A DNA stretch of 64,000 nt from Scedosporium boydii (GCA_002221725.1 NJFT01000121.1:52707-116706); one strand, 5' to 3'. Counted from the stretch's first letter, positions 24,830-40,034 are shown. Notes: generated by a model not told the origin, from the letters alone. Made by a program: numbers and translations.

Positions 24830-27800
24830 AGGCTCCCATTGACGCACACGCCCCCTCCTCTCTACCAGTTTCCCTCCCTTCTTCAGCCTCCTCTCGGAAA
24901 CCTAGGCGAGAGACCATGGTTCGAGATCGAGGAGCAGCACGACGAAAGTGGGCACAACCAAGAACCCAGGATTCCTCCTGCCCAGCCCGGAAACGGAGAT
25001 GTGCGAGAATCTCGAGAGAAGCTCCCCAAAGATTAAGAGGGGGGAGCTTGGGTATCAATCCAACGCCACCCAGCCAACCAGGATGCCACCAAAATGCCAC
25101 ATTTCCAAGCAACAGGAGGGAGGGTTGAACAGACAACGCGCGACTCGGACAGGATCACCTACGTTAACAACGCTCTTCGGATATAAAAAGCAAGCGTACC
25201 TATGTACACAATCCTACAATATGCACTAGCTTACACAGGCACCCCCCGTTACACCCCGCCTGTCTCCTCCTTTGGATGAGACACTAATACTACGACTTCT
25301 TATGCTAGCTACTGCATGCTACGAGACGCGACTTCGCGGAGATGCAGAGCTCTCCGTTCTGGTCCTTTGGCTAATATCCCCCTTTTCATGGATCTGATGC
25401 TAAATAGTCTATCCCACTACCACTAGCGTGCTCTAGGTCCCGCTCAACCTCCAGCCCATTGAGAGAACTCCAGAGAATGCTAGGAAGGCAGAAGTCCTGC
25501 TATCCCTGCTACATGGGTGCCCATACTCCCATGCCACTACATTTCGTGCTTATCTCCCCCGCTTCCATGCTGCGCAAGTCATCCTCTCCCACTGCACATC
25601 TCGTAAGGTCCGGAGACGAAACGGCAAGCGAGCTCCGAGGGCACTCGGACATGGACAAGAACACGGACGGGTAAGAGACAGGACCCCTACTCCCTGCCTG
25701 TTGTGTACCCCAGACTCCAGGCTTGCTTCCCCAATCTTCCCCGGACACCGTAAGCAACGCATACCAGTACGCAGCCTGTATTACTGGATACTGTGCTAGA
25801 CTAAAGTTTAAAAATCAAAGCCAAAAAGGCAGATAAAATATAACTAATTTAATTATGTATACTGTGAAAGACTCGGGGGCTCTGTGGATACTGGGAAGAC
25901 GTATTGAAAGGGAAACATCGGCGGTGCTTTCGATCATGAATTATCGGACCTAACCCCGAGCCCTCCAATGGTCACTCATTTATTGCCCATGCTTGTGCTT
26001 AAGCTGCTCGGTTGGAGGCTTCTGCTGTATCATCGCATTGAACTTCAATGTTACGGAGGCGAATCTTTCGATTCAGGTGCACCTCTTTGGTTTCTCCCGC
26101 CTCAAACTATCCTCCTTAATGACATATCGCAATACTCCGTATGCAGTAAAGGTGGGCCTGCCGGCGTATCGAGTCCTCCGGGTTGATGTTGTTTCGTAGG
26201 ATCATATTAAGTCTCAACTATCTGGTGAAAGTACTATCTAGAAACCATGTCCGTAACCCCCTTCACACTCCCTCCCATAGTATCATACCCCCTTCAAGTG
26301 TACAGGCTACATCTGTCGAAGAATGGTGCATGGGCGGAGGAGCTACGAAGTATGTGACCATGAACCACTCGACCCCATACTACTCCTCATTGAGACGAAA
26401 TAACAAAGTATATTCCAGGATTACCGACGTCGTCTCGATAACGCCCATCATACACTTCAAAAAAAGACAAAACCCGGCACGCTAAGCATGATCGGGCAAC
26501 TGACGGGGTCGCTGTGGCATCAGTGATCCCCACAATCAAACGACGGTCCCCTTCTCCCATTCCCTAAAATCCGTTAAAAAAGGGAAAAAGAGAAAAAAAG
26601 AAAAAAGTCCCTCCGCCAACCTCCAGCCTCATCATCCGTGCTATCACTAGCGTCATCGCCGACTAGTGGAGACAACCCAAACCTAGCCGCCGCCCAAGCT
26701 CCTTAGATCCATCCCAACACGGCCGAGAAAGCATGGTCTATCCCCAGCCCTCTCTTAGTGGCCTCTTATCTCTCTTTGCACGTTTCTAAACGAAGAGGCT
26801 GATTCCCGCGGTGGTTCTAAACATAAATCCCCCCCTAAAATCTCGTAGCCACCCTCATTTGATGGCGCTTGACATGACACAGCCGGGGAGCGAGAAAAAC
26901 TCCACTCTGACCGGCCTGCTCCCCACGGGGGTTAGCAGAATGAGGTTAACGTCTTCGCACTGACGAAGAGACTACCAGAAAGAGTCTGCTTCCAAGACTC
27001 CAATAGAGAGGGTGTGTACCGTAGAACCGGCTTCTTCGGCCTCGAAGCAATAATAGACAAAGTCCATCGCCACTTGTCTAGTTTATCAAGTCAGGTCTTC
27101 CATACTATCACGGACTGCAAACAGATATCAATCAAACCCTCCCTCCACCCTAATATTAGACTCCCCTTACCAGGCGGCCGATGTAGAAAGCGGAAATGAT
27201 CGTCCCTAGGAGCCTACTTCGTAGTAACGACTCTCTCGGCGGCCCCTCGTGCACATCATCTTGGGAGGCATACTTTCGAATGCAGGCAGACGAAATTGTC
27301 AATGAGAAACCCCAGTCAACGCTTTTAACGCGGAGGGGTGTGGCGAACTGCTCTGATTGCCAGAGCGTCTCGCGCTTCCCGCCACCCCTACTCCAGACGA
27401 ACACCTTGAGAGGAGCATATGGTGCTTATCCGTCTCGCTGGGAACAGTAAAGGCTTCGTGCGCTCGATCATGCTCTGCAACCCAAAGAGTGGCAGTTGCA
27501 GACCCCCCTAATGCGGACCCAGAGGCGGTCTAGGGAAGGGCTATGTTTGCAAGTGTAAGAGCTAGTTGCCCCCACCTCGAGTTAACCATACGAGTCCATG
27601 TGTGATATGCTTAAACTGTAGTAACTGGTTCGAAGCAAGGAACTCCGCGGCCTCTATAGTGTTGTTATAGTGTGGTGGAGAACGCCATAAGCCAAACTAG
27701 AGAGGCAAATGGCGAGATACCCCTTATACCCCTTTGATGGCCAGGAGACTGCGAGAAAGGATGCAACTACCCGACTCAGGTCTTACAAAAGGGGCGGAGA

Positions 27801-30800
27801 ACAGATCTTTGGCTGTCCGGGACTGGTAACGTACCTGTGAGGGGAGGCCACTGGTTGAGGTCCAGACTTGGAGGAATAGAGACGCGTGAAGTTGCGTATT
27901 GCTTCACTAGCCTCGAAGCATATTGGTCCCCGCATCGGTGTGGATTCCGGAGGGCACGCCCCGCGCTGTCATTCAACCTTCTTACCCCGTGGGACGAGCC
28001 TATGAAGGGATCATTGGTGAATTGCTATCCTGCACTCCGACACCTTTCAGGCATTGCTTGCTTTCACGTGGAGAAGCGTTTCAGTCGGTTGTAGATGCCA
28101 TGCAGTTGGCCGGATGGGTGCCACTTCCCGGGTCCGACCTAGCCGATGAAAGGGGGCCTCCCAAACCACCAATAACATCGAGGGATCTGGAATGAGGATG
28201 AACTGGAGTATTAGATGTGCATTGCGCCCCGTACAAGCTACGGCGAGTCAGTAAAGAGGGCCAATTCATTCCATCCCCCGCAGAATGTGGAGTAAAGAGC
28301 TGCAACGGAGATAGGGCCAACAGGGACGATGCCATTCTCCTCTTTTTGCTTATCAGCAATAGCTTGCTTCTGGAGTGGCTGGGGGTCTTAGCAGATATGT
28401 CGAGTGTTACAAAAACGGAACAAGACAGCAGGATCCATCCACGTCATGGCAGCATGGAAGGGTGCCACCGGCGGTCGAGATGGAGTGGATAGAATGCGGG
28501 GAACTCGTAGGGTGTTTGGGGTAGCACGACGATTTTCTTGAAGAGGTTTTGGCTGACCACCTCCATCCATTGACCTCTGCCCGTCACTGTTCGTTGAGAG
28601 CATGATTATGGTGTTGTGCAAAGATGACAGTTTATTAACCTTGCCGGGTTACAATTGCTTCCTTGGCTGTTGGGTTCCAATGGAAGTTCCTCGGCGGTGA
28701 GAATGTTAAGAGGGGTTCAAGAAGATTGCAGCTTTCCCGACCTTGGAGGGTGGCATCCTCTAGAGCTTACTTCGTACAGAAAGAGTGCGAAACCAGAGAG
28801 AAGAGGGAGTACCTCATTAGAGTTAAGTTTGTTTCACGAAATTAAGGAAATGATGTACAGGGTAGGGAGAGAGAGTGTGTGTGTGAAATGGACGAAGTAA
28901 GACAAGCAAGTTCCTCGATTTGGAACCCCTCCTCAGAGGTTGCAGGTTCAGCCTCAGCGAGGGTTCGATGTAACCCTATCTTGTTGTGGGCTTATCAGGA
29001 AAAAAAAAAAAAAGAGCCCTGGTCTTCCGCACCCTTGGCACAGCTTGGGTGCTGCAAGCCAGACAGTGGGCCAGCCCATTTCCAAGCCGCACGCCTGCTG
29101 CAAAGCTACTTACGAAGTACGCTGGACGGTGTCATCTCGGAAAGTACACTACACTCCTTCGTTCAATTACCATCGTGTTTTGGAGGGACCTGGGGGTGTG
29201 TACTGTCAAGGGTGCCTGGCTGACCGGGGGCACAGGTAAGATAGGATACAAGCAGTTCTTGCGCTGTTGGAGGATCGAATACATCGTGAAGTTCGTCTCG
29301 AACACCCCACGAAAAACGCGCCTGTCTACCCATGTCGAAATAAGGATTGAAGTGCCTGTCGTCGCGTCAAAACTAACACATCCCCTCATGTCTACACTTT
29401 TGTCTCCCCACGCTATGAATATTTCATCCCACCAAAGTATCCCAAACGAGGAAAGCGGCGGAGTAATAAAGACGTCGCTTCGTATTCTAAACCTTATCTA
29501 GTATTTAACACACCGAGCAATGGTACACTATCCAAAAGATGGAAAGAGAGGAGCCTCCAAGCCACCAAAGACCGGGGTCTATCGAAACCTCAATCCTGCA
29601 GCAGCGACCAGCAAGATGTGATATCCAAGGATGAGACTTCGGTGAAGCGGTGTGGATTAGGTGTGTCGGACAAGGGAGGTGCCCAGACTAGGTATACCTC
29701 GATGCTAGGGGTGATCGCTCCACAGACCCTTGTAAAGTCACTCGAAATTTTCCTGCTTGATTCCAGATGCGGATGTCGCTAGAAAGGACTCGTTGCTTTT
29801 GCTGCAAGAGCCATGCACCTCGATGCAACTCTGGAATTTTAGTCAGCCGTCTTTTTGTTCAGAATCTTCTTCTTCGTCCTGCCCCACCAGTCTTTGTGGT
29901 ACGCTAGCTAGGTCTTCAAACATCTGGTAAAAACCAAACCACTCTGACCACTGTTTTGGTCCCTTGGTCGCATGTTATGATCGTCTTTGTCCTGAGCACA
30001 GGGAATAGTAATACGAGCGTGTTGCATTGGAAAAAGTGCAACACTCTGGTGCAGAAGGCCTTGGCGCTGAGACAGCACTTCAGATGCAAACCTGAAAGGT
30101 TCAATGTTGCGGGGAAATGCAAGGAAGTAGTTTATGCACAGCTACGGGAGCTTTCTCCGGAGGGCAGTCGCATCGCCTTGAAGACTTTGGGGAGGCAACT
30201 AACTTGAGAATAGACTTCGTGGCTTTATGAGATACTATCACCAGATAGGGTATTAAACGCTGGTCGGAAAAGAGGTGACGCGGGTACCATGGAGCAGTAT
30301 CATTCGAGACTTCTTCCAGTGACGGGAGAGTGGGGGGATACTGCTGTGGGCCTCTCGAAGAGCACGAAATCGAGAGATCCGCGTACACACACTAATCCAC
30401 TCATCGAGCGGGCCAAGCGTTATTGTGGGGAGTGACATCGCGTGGAGACGCTTTTCCCGTCCAAGGGCAAGTTGAAGCATGATTTCTCCTCCACGAGTCA
30501 TGACATGCTGTGCTGTTCCTATCATTCCATGCTGCCCATTTCTCCCGTGATAGTCGCCGAAGAAGTTGAGGTGGCATCAAAGCTCTTTATTAAAGGCCGG
30601 CCGCAGATAAAAGCCGGAGATGTTTTCTGAGAAGTCAGATGCTGGGTAGTGGTACTTGACCAGGTGCCTGGAGAGGACAACGTACTACCACGGTCTTTGC
30701 GGTTCCAGACATTGGAGCTAATGTGGTTATTTCATATTCAACCGAGTACACGCTTCACATTCTCAGTACGAACCATGTAAGAAAATAAACCGCGAAATTG

Positions 30801-33800
30801 ATGACCCGGAAACCCCGGAAAGCATCGGAAACTGCCGTAATGCCTGATGGAAAGGTCAATTGATAGTCCGCCTCGGAGCAGGCTCTCTTTTCAGACGAAT
30901 GACGAAATGCCCGCCGAGTGATCTTCATTCTCCTGTTGCGGAGACGTCAAATCGGTCTCAAAACTTTTGGGGTACCTGACTGTGTGCACGGGCCAACGAC
31001 CCACGGGCGCGGAACAAAAGCACCGATGATGAAGGATCTGAAGGTACAAAGTACTTCGGGGCGGTAAGGCGAGATCGGAATATTATAAGACCACTCCGCT
31101 GTGAAGTACGTCAGTGTCCCTCACTGTTGGAAAACCTCGGACAATGATTGTATCCCGAGATATTAATGACGTTGCCTCTCACCATCACACCATGACCTAT
31201 GGGCCAGATACTTGGGAGAAAAAGCAAAGCAATAAAATGCCAATTGAACCTTCCCATACCGAGGTATTTCAGCGCATGACTAGATACCAAAATGCCCATC
31301 AAAAAGCATGGTCGACTGGTGTTTGCTGGGGATTACAAAGTACACAGAAACAATGAAGTCATCTGTGGAGCCCCTCTGTCGTTTAATTGTTGTTCCGCTC
31401 CTGAGATTGGCCTGAGCCACTCCTGTGAACCCCAGCTGCTTGGTTCAACTGTTTTGGTTGTTTCCCTGAGACGTGAGGGGAAATATGTTCATCCACAAGG
31501 ATTCAAACAAATACGAGGATATCACCCATGCAGAATTTCCAGAGATTGTTCCATCTTTTTCATTGGCTTGTTAACCCAGGGTTTAGGTTTTTACTTCTCA
31601 CGCAATGGCAATGTGGTATTATTAAACCAACACCTATAAGCCAAGCTTCTTTTTCGTAAGGGTAAATCCGATTGCGCTCCGCTGCTCTCCGCCTTCATGT
31701 CGTCGGGGCACCGCTGCTATCTGCACGCCCCAGATATTTTCCCGTGCTCGAATATCCTGTCATTGACTCGTCTCGATTGAAGGTAGAAAATACGGATGAC
31801 GATGTTTTTCTTCTCCGCGGCCCCCGCCAAGTCGCACGGCGCAGCATCCGAAGCAGCATCATCATCCAACGCCTAAAACTTCATGATCCTTGGCAAACCA
31901 ATGGAAGACCGGGCTGTGCGGCATGGCAGAATGGGAGCACGGCACAGGACAGTGCAGCCACGTGCGGAGACTTTTTGATTGGCGGTTGCGCCTAGACTTT
32001 TAAGACTCCGAATAAAATTGTTTGCCTGAGGAAGACGTGCACGCTTACCCGTTATTCAACATCATGCCATGCGGTCCCCTTGCCCAATCAAGACAAAACA
32101 AAGTCTTAGCACTTTGAAGAGCTGTGGCAGAATCATTACCAAATATTGCGCTATCCTGTCGGTGGGGACCGCTACTTCCTGGGGTTAATCCCCACCAACA
32201 AAGACCCATAGACATCATCCTCTCAGTCAATTGATGAATCGAGAGGTGCCGGGTGGAATGGTTACCAAAGCTTATGGGGTACGATGGCAGAAACGCACTG
32301 ATTTTGAGAGTTAATCTACCCCAGAAATATCAGAGTAAGGTTCAAGCCCTGGTGTGGGCTCCCCATGATCCCTTTTTTTGGTGGTGGCTGCAAGTTTCGT
32401 GGAGTCTGACGAAGTCTGAACTTGCACTTTAGCATTTTGAGAGAACCCCCGCCCGATGCATATTCATGATCGGATAGGATTGTTAGCATAGAACTAAATA
32501 AAGCGCTCATGTGTAGTTCGTTGATCGCCGTAGATCTAAACTGCATCGTGTGAGGATATTGATATTGATAGGTAAGCGCCGGACATGTTTGAAAGTCAGC
32601 CCAGAAGGAAGTGGAGATGGCCGGTCGCCGAAATGGAAAGGGAGGCCGTTCGTCTCAAGCGAACGGGGGCTTCGGGACTTGGATCGTGCGTCCGAGCCTC
32701 TGGCTGTGTTTCTGGACGCCTCAATTAGTGTTAGCTCGGCATCTGGATAACGGAGATGGGCGTTCATCAGGAATCAAACAAAAGGGTTCCTGGCCGAGAA
32801 GGAATTATGCTGTCATCTAGAATCATGTAAATGGCACTGGCATCTTTCGATATGCAAGCATCGTCTCTTTTGCTCCATTCTTTTCGAATTAATTTAAGCG
32901 TTCTAAGGCAGAGCCCACAAAATTGACCCGCAGCTTGTCAGGATCAATGATGTCGCCAATGCAGCTAACTGCGAGTACGATCATGCTTTTCGGGTCCTTT
33001 TTACGAGGCTCTGGTACTAAGTACACGGTACATTAGCCGTTGCGACGTGCAAGGTTCAGCACATGGGAGAGGAGGGGTGTGTAGATAAGGGCATAGAGGT
33101 ACTTGTTGAAGTACCAAGGTACACCACACAGGTAATTCCTCCCCTGCCTATTTCTGAATAAGGTGCAGGAGCGCGGACGGCTAAAAATGGATTCATTCGC
33201 ATTGCAAAAAGAGACTCGAGAGCTTGGTACTTCACAGACTTTTGACGCCCATTCGATGGATCAAGGATTGTCTTAGGCCAGGAAGAGAGATGAGGAGTTG
33301 CATCAATACCATGCTGCCGTGATTATTGATTGACACTGAGGTGAGGGAAGGGGGTGTGAGTCTCGAATGCATCAGACAGAGACCTCTATTCTTCGCATGC
33401 GCCATTGTCGGAGGAGGTTGGTGTTTGTTGCTGTCTAGAGAGCAATATTAATGAACATTTTGACGTCAAATAAGCTCGAGAATAACCTGGGGCCACACCC
33501 TCTAGATGTCTTCTAGTGCGCTTCGTCGTGCAGGCTTCTCTGGAGCCTCATAGCAACGAGGAGCTTACACTACTCATCGAGGGATCCAAGGACGCATCTA
33601 TGAAGTAAAGACTCCACATACATCGAGGGAGGACCCTGAGTCTGATAATGCGGTATGCACCTAGGGTTACTGAAACCGCCGACAGGCATCTCCAGAGAAA
33701 AGCAAATGCCTGATGTGGAGAATATGCAGGGAGTTCAGTCAAACGAACAACATATCAAATCGAGTTATCCTCTTGTCGCCAACTTTCACAAGAGGGAATG

Positions 33801-36770
33801 TTTTTCTTCCCCCCCTTTCTTCTTCATAGCTTGTTCCCATATTTATACCAAGAAAATATTGAGCAATTAGATCATGGATGAGACATTGAAGCTCCAGAAT
33901 GCTGAGAGGATTTCCCAACATATTGTCGTGCTTGCGGCTCAGTGTTACGAAATCAGCGAATCAAGGGTTGAGAGATCTGGAAAGAACCTTGAAATGCTGC
34001 GAATGGATGGTGGGGGAGTGGCCCTAATCACGAGCACATCAATTGGTAAACTCCACTCCTAGGACGTGAATGAAGAGGGGAAAAAAAAAAGAAGAAAAAA
34101 AAATAAAATAAGTGAAAAAAGGTCCCCCAAGAAAAGAAACAATTAATTCTCCGAGACGAGTTTTCGGACCCCACGACTGGTATTGGTCACGATTAGGCCT
34201 CCATCTTTCTTCTTCGTTCTGCTCCCCGAAAAGAGCATTGGCTTTCTACAAAAGAATGTTTCTCTTGTGGAGGATGAACTTCGGGCAGTTTTGTCTTTCC
34301 GCCACTATTGTTGAGGTGCATACGCGCTATTATCAAACATTTTTCTGTGGATTTACGAAGTGTAGTCTCCAAGTGGTCAAGCTATCCCACGCACTACTAT
34401 TAGCGAGAGGTTCGGTGGGCTAAAGAAGAGACCCCCAAGCCTCAAGCTAGCATGGAGCGATGCGAACGCCGTCCCTCCAGGCGGCGGATAAGGTGCTGCA
34501 GGGGGATATTAACTACCCACTACCTAGTATCTCTTAGTCAAAGCTGGTGCGAAGGATCGTCGATCGGACTACTACTCTGGTCCTCCGTCAAGCGAGGGGA
34601 TGGACCGCCACTTTACGAAGTAGACGAGATGCATTTGAGCACTCCAGCCTCATCCATTGGTCATCATTTATGCAGGAGATTGATGGGATGGGCAAAAATC
34701 TTGGCCAGAACATTCAAAGAAACCCTTCTGGTCCCTAAGTTTGAACTCTGGGAAATGTCTGAGAATTCCTGATGCACTCTCCATCATCAACCACTCCAGG
34801 GTGATTTGGAAACCTCCGATGACCGGAGAGTGACGGGCGCATTACGGGCATAAGGAGTACGAGTCCCCGAATAGTCAGACTATACACAGTATATCAATCA
34901 GTTCACCCTACCACCAGATACTACCCTGAAAAGCATGACAGGCAAGGTTGAGTGAGAACACAAGATTTTACAGCGGATTCGGTCTGTGACAGATGCTTGT
35001 CAGCCCGAGACGCGAGAGAGCCTGGGGAAAAAGTTTAGTTGCCACCCCCGGCTCCTATTATGCCACAACTCCAACCGATTCTATCAGCCATGGCGCGTAT
35101 GGCTATGTACGCCATGCGAGATGCACAACCCCACAGTTCCCTGGGACAAGTATCAAAAAGGAGAAAAAGAGAGGGAGACAGAGAAAATAAAGAGAGAAGA
35201 AAAAAAAAATCCAGCTTTCCGTCTAGAGTATTACATGAATTTAGCCCACCATCATAGAGAGCCATACTTCGTAGTAGATGAGCCAATCCTGATACGACAT
35301 GCAGACAAATCAGGTTTGAGGCTTACTGGGTCTGGGAACTTCGTGATTAGGCGCCGAGATAACGACAGCAAGTCCTCCAAGTCCCTTTTGCTTTGCACCA
35401 GGGTCGCAATGTTTTGGTTTAGGGTTTTCACATTCGAAGCCACCCCGAATCCCGGTGGTGTAGAGGAGTATGCTTGCTGCTAGACTCATAATCACCTAGA
35501 TACCCGTCACTCTTTAAGTTTCCTCCTGTCACTGGTGTCTGGGAAAAAGCTGCCTTTGAGTTTGACCGATTTGTGACGGAAGCAAGCTATCACGAGCCGA
35601 CTGCCGAGTGAGGAGTCGGTGGAATTGGATAAACCGGAATCAACTTGCAATGTCTGGCTGGAAAGGAAGGGGATGCCAATTACTACTTCGTAGTGCCAAC
35701 ATTACCAGAACATTGAAATATTGATTTCTGATGCAAGCAGCCCAGGCCATCCATGTGCCCAAAACTCCAACGCACGTGCATTTTTCTTAGCAAGGTTGTC
35801 ATCATGTCCTTCAATCGAAGCTGCGGAGAATTTGCCTGGAAAACAGTAAATACCTGTACAAGAAAAATATGTCGATATGTCGATTTTAGGAGCAAGTCGG
35901 TTGAGGATCATAAGAGCCCACAACTTGATTGGCAAATACACTGGTGACGGGATTCAGCTCCGCGGAGTGAACGGATTATGTAAGTGCCAATGTTCAATGT
36001 TGGGATGCGAACTTTGTAGTCCACAGGAACTCTCCACTCAACTCGATTGCAATGTTCTCCTTTGTAATGACATGAGAAGACCCGTAAAATTTTGATAGAT
36101 TTTGAGAATAAACTTATCTGTGAATACTCAATCCATCATCGTACTTGGGGCGTGCGTTCTTGGCAAGTTGATCAAGAAGGAGGAAGGGAAAAAAAAAAAT
36201 TTTTTTTCTCCCTCCATCCTCACATGCATTTTACAAGTAATGGGGAGGACAAGCGAATTCCACCTGTATGGTACGGAAGTCGCCACGGAGAACGCCGCGC
36301 TAGTCATAGGGCGATGCATGCAACCTGAGAACTCACTATCATTAAACGAGCCCATGCCAAGAACACCATCCGCTTCCAATTCGGTGCTGACCCACACTCC
36401 GACAAGGGACATGTCTTGGTTGGAGATTATTACGATGGGGGCCGGGAGTCTGTCTATGGTTTCCACTGAAGGATGTGAAAGAAAGGAGCTGTCTTGGGAA
36501 AGACATCAATAGCCCACAACTAGAGTGGGATACTGATGTAAACTAATCGTCCGCGAGCTTTGCTTTCTCAACGGCCAAAGTATCGTCATTTGCATTAGGG
36601 CCCACAACCTGGCGTTTAAATCCAGGTCAGCATGTGTCAATTTGAGATTCACGGGTTGGACTTCCGTCGTCTCTGGCGTCGTGACTTGATGGCAAGAATT
36701 TAAGCTCGTGCGGAAACGCGTCGTAATTACTGAGGTACTAACTCGGGATTGAAGTTTTGACCGCATACCC

Positions 36771-36790
36771 ACGCCACGCCACGCCACGCC
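36771..36790. repeat. 5-bp tandem repeat, four units
   Basis: ACGCC occurs four times head to tail. Confidence 0.9.
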
Positions 36791-38303
36791 ATCAGGGTTC
36801 TGTTAAAAAGCCTAAAGCCCCCCAAGTTCAAAAAAGAAAAGAAAAAATAATACCACGTCCTTTGTGTCGAGACCCCTGGGGTTCGACAGAGGTGGCAAAC
36901 GAGATTCTCCATAGACATAAAGATTTGGAGGGATGGGTGGACCTGAAAACTGGTGGAATCATCGCCATATCCTGTCAATAGGTCTGAGGAGGGTACAATC
37001 TATATTTGATATCTGTGGCTAAAACCCACATCGGAGACTTGTAGTGTGCCACCTGGGCTGGCCTTATCAGTTGTTATCACGCCTCCATCAATTGATATCA
37101 ATGCCAGATGCAGTCTGGCGAAGCTCTCTGTAACGTAGCTACGACCTAGATTTAGTACGTGGCCGATTTTTGCCTCCGAAGCCTAAGTGCTGATAGCATC
37201 CCTCGAGTACATTTTGCGCTTCCCGATGTGCTGTGCAAAGAGAGCAAGTTTTTTTTTTTTACAAAGTCGTGGTGAGACACCTGGATGTTCTTTACCAATT
37301 GACTGTCGCATCTGGCTTATTGAAACGATCTGTTGAGAGAACAGGAGATTTACCGCCGGCCGGTTACGGAGTGGGGCGGTGAGGACTAAGAGCAAGACCG
37401 GCGTCGGCGTCAGCACTTTAGATTTGTAAATGCAATGAGACTGATACTATCTCGGAGAGCGAGCAGGGCAGCACAGAGATCCAGGAAACTCAATCATCGA
37501 GGTATTAGCCCAGTTTCGTGTCGACCGAATCGCCCGTGCCGTGTCTACAATGTCATCCAAGGCGAAGAATAACCTCATCTAACACCAACAGCCGGCCTTG
37601 CTTTGATTCTAACAGCTTGGTTTAGTTTTTCTCCTTCTTTTCTTTTTTACCCCAGTTTGCATGAACTATAAATCGAATGCCGCGTGCAATAGAGTGACTT
37701 TGTGGCTGTTCTGAGACACTCGGCGCCGAAGGAGAATCGACACCGATCTTCAGGCAAGTTGTGCGAGACTCGTACACGTTCGGGACAGTCGCCCATGAAG
37801 TCAAGGAAACAAAGGCGATAGGTCAGCGTTGTTTTCGGCGCCGGATGGATGCAAATTAACGACGGCAGTGAAACAGAGTACATACGGTCCACCCGCATCT
37901 CTTCCAGCACCTCGACTTCGTACACACTCACTTGCCCCGTTCGTATGTACAAGCTTCACACAGTACAGCATTCCTCGTACCTTTCCGATGTAATGCTCCA
38001 TTGTATTCGGCCAATTCGCCAAAGCCGTGCCCCCAATATATTCACCACCCATCTTTCAAAAAGATGGTCGAGGCAAGTTTACTTGGGGGTCCAGAACAGG
38101 CGTAGGGCAGACCTATCAAAGTGGCCAGGGCCAATTCTGTTGTTATCGGCGACGAGACGATGGACCTCGACCGTTGATCCCTGCTTGCAGATGTCGGTCG
38201 GACCAGCACTAATGCTAGTGTCTTGACTAGTCTGGGAGAAATGTATGATGTGCGGCTATGGTGCTCGCTAGTGCATAGCGTAGTGTGCGAAGTACGAAGA
38301 AGG

Positions 38304-38322
38304 CGATGTACTTCGTACATCG
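38304..38322. repeat. Perfect 8-bp inverted repeat around a TACTTCGTA motif
   Basis: Arms CGATGTAC (38304-38311) and GTACATCG (38315-38322) flank TTC. It is the longest-armed member of the dispersed motif family. A second, broken copy (GCGAAGTACGAAG) lies 20 bp upstream. Confidence 0.85.
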
Positions 38323-40034
38323 TACCCACGAGTGATGATATGGATCAGATCAATGGCGACTTGGCTTCTCTACCCTACCCTCTCTACTACCTTTGTCCGT
38401 TGGAGCCAGTTCTATCTGGTGTAGTCTGGTTGCCAATGTGGGTCGCGGTTGTACACTAGGTGCCGCATAACCATCAATGAGCCTGAGAGCAGGAGGGCCG
38501 TATGTCACAAAAATTCAATTATGCCAAAGTACTCGCAAAAGAGAGTTACTGGTGGGACAACGTACGACTGACGAATAAGCCAATTCGACCGTCTCCTGCC
38601 GGGTTGATGGTCTGACTTCACCATCACTGCGGGGAGATCCTGGAAATCTAACAAGACACCAATTTGAATACACTCACACACTCTGTATCCGTATGAGCCT
38701 CCCCAGATCTGGATTGATTACGCATTGAACTGTATTTTCCTTTGCATCGCTACCCCATGGTTCGTGGTTCGATGGTCTTGTTATCAAGAGCAACTGAACG
38801 AATGGATGCGACGCCTACAACCTCGTAATGCCCCCTGGGTTTGATCTCAACTCGCGCCTGTCCCTGTTCTTGAGGACGCTACTCCCCAGACTAGGCCTAG
38901 TAGCCCGGTATCCGCGAGAAGATTGAACATTGATGCCTGTGCGTGGTGCTGGGTTGAGTGTTTCGCCATCAGGGCAAACACCACACAAGACGCACTGATC
39001 GATCAATTCAATCGAAGTCGCCAGCCCACTATTGCGTAGTGTACGCATACTTCGTCCTTGTATAGGGGTGGGTGGGCTCTGCAAGTTCGCACTCGCCGGG
39101 CAACAAGTCTAGGGTACATGTGCACTACTGTGGACGCGAAAACTTTTTCACCCCCTCCAGTTCCTATCTGTCCACGCCCCCTAGCAACCTCCCCTTTCCA
39201 ATCAAAATTCGCAAAAAAATTCGAGCCGCCCCTCTCGGCTGCTCCTGCCTGGGTGGCCAACTACCCACCCCTCCCCCCCTTGCTGCTTCACAAAACCATC
39301 CCACTCCCACCTTGAAGTGACTTTGTTGATGGTACGGAGTACCGATTACATCACCACTTACCTTTCCATCTCCGGTCAAGTGCGAGTCCAACAAAGTCGG
39401 AGCTGTGGCAAGGCTTTTTATATCGAAGTCAACCACCCCCCTTCCATTTAGAGGGCTTCTTTTCCTCCAGCCGGTTCTTTCAATAGATCCGATCTTCAAC
39501 CTCATCCAATTCCTCGACAAACCTGGGGCAAACTAATCTCTCTCTTATAAAGAGAAGCGGACACACGAATCTCGGCCAGAGACCCTAGAAATATATTTCT
39601 TGGACTCGCCTGCCCACTCACTACAAGGAAGGAACTATCCCACCTCCACGCCTTCCCCCACGATCAAACGATCCTCCTCACAACAACCTCACGATCCGAC
39701 TCGCCCTCGTTTTCCTCACTAATTACTTCCCACCTTCTTCTCGAAAAGAAACTATCCGTCTGAGTTGCTGGAATATTGCCTCGACAGATTGTTTCTTCCT
39801 TCCTAATACTCTCTTCCGCCTCTTTTTCTTTCTTCTCGTGCCGTGTAAGTGGAAGAAATTCAGCCCACGTCCATCCTCGCCCTCGCCACAACAACGCCTT
39901 CACCCCACACATACGTTATCGATATTTCCTCGTCTTTGACCCAACATTCCAACCTTCGATTCCCTAATTGCCTTCCTTTTTTGCGCTTTTCTTCCCGAAG
40001 ACCATCCCTGTCCAGGCATTCTTTCTTTTGGACA

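Larger units (their letters stand above)
17189..40034. other. Gene-poor interval, about 23 kb
   Basis: I find no frame with a recognisable domain, no pair of frames linked by good splice signals, and no transposase or reverse-transcriptase text. Open frames rarely exceed 100 codons and occur equally on both strands; the longest, 28986-29501 plus (171 codons), has no family feature. Base composition looks close to balanced, not the strongly AT-rich, TpA-loaded pattern of heavily RIP-mutated DNA. It holds short tandem repeats, a few homopurine A-runs (for example near 29000, 34080 and 36190) and most copies of the TACGRAGTA motif. The last 700 bases are the CT-rich promoter and leader region of the PP1-targeting gene, with a TATAAAG at 39546-39552. 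Confidence 0.55.

Noticed and set aside
28986..29501. 171-codon frame in the gene-poor interval
   Set aside because: Begins in an A-run, has no family feature, and frames of similar quality overlap it.
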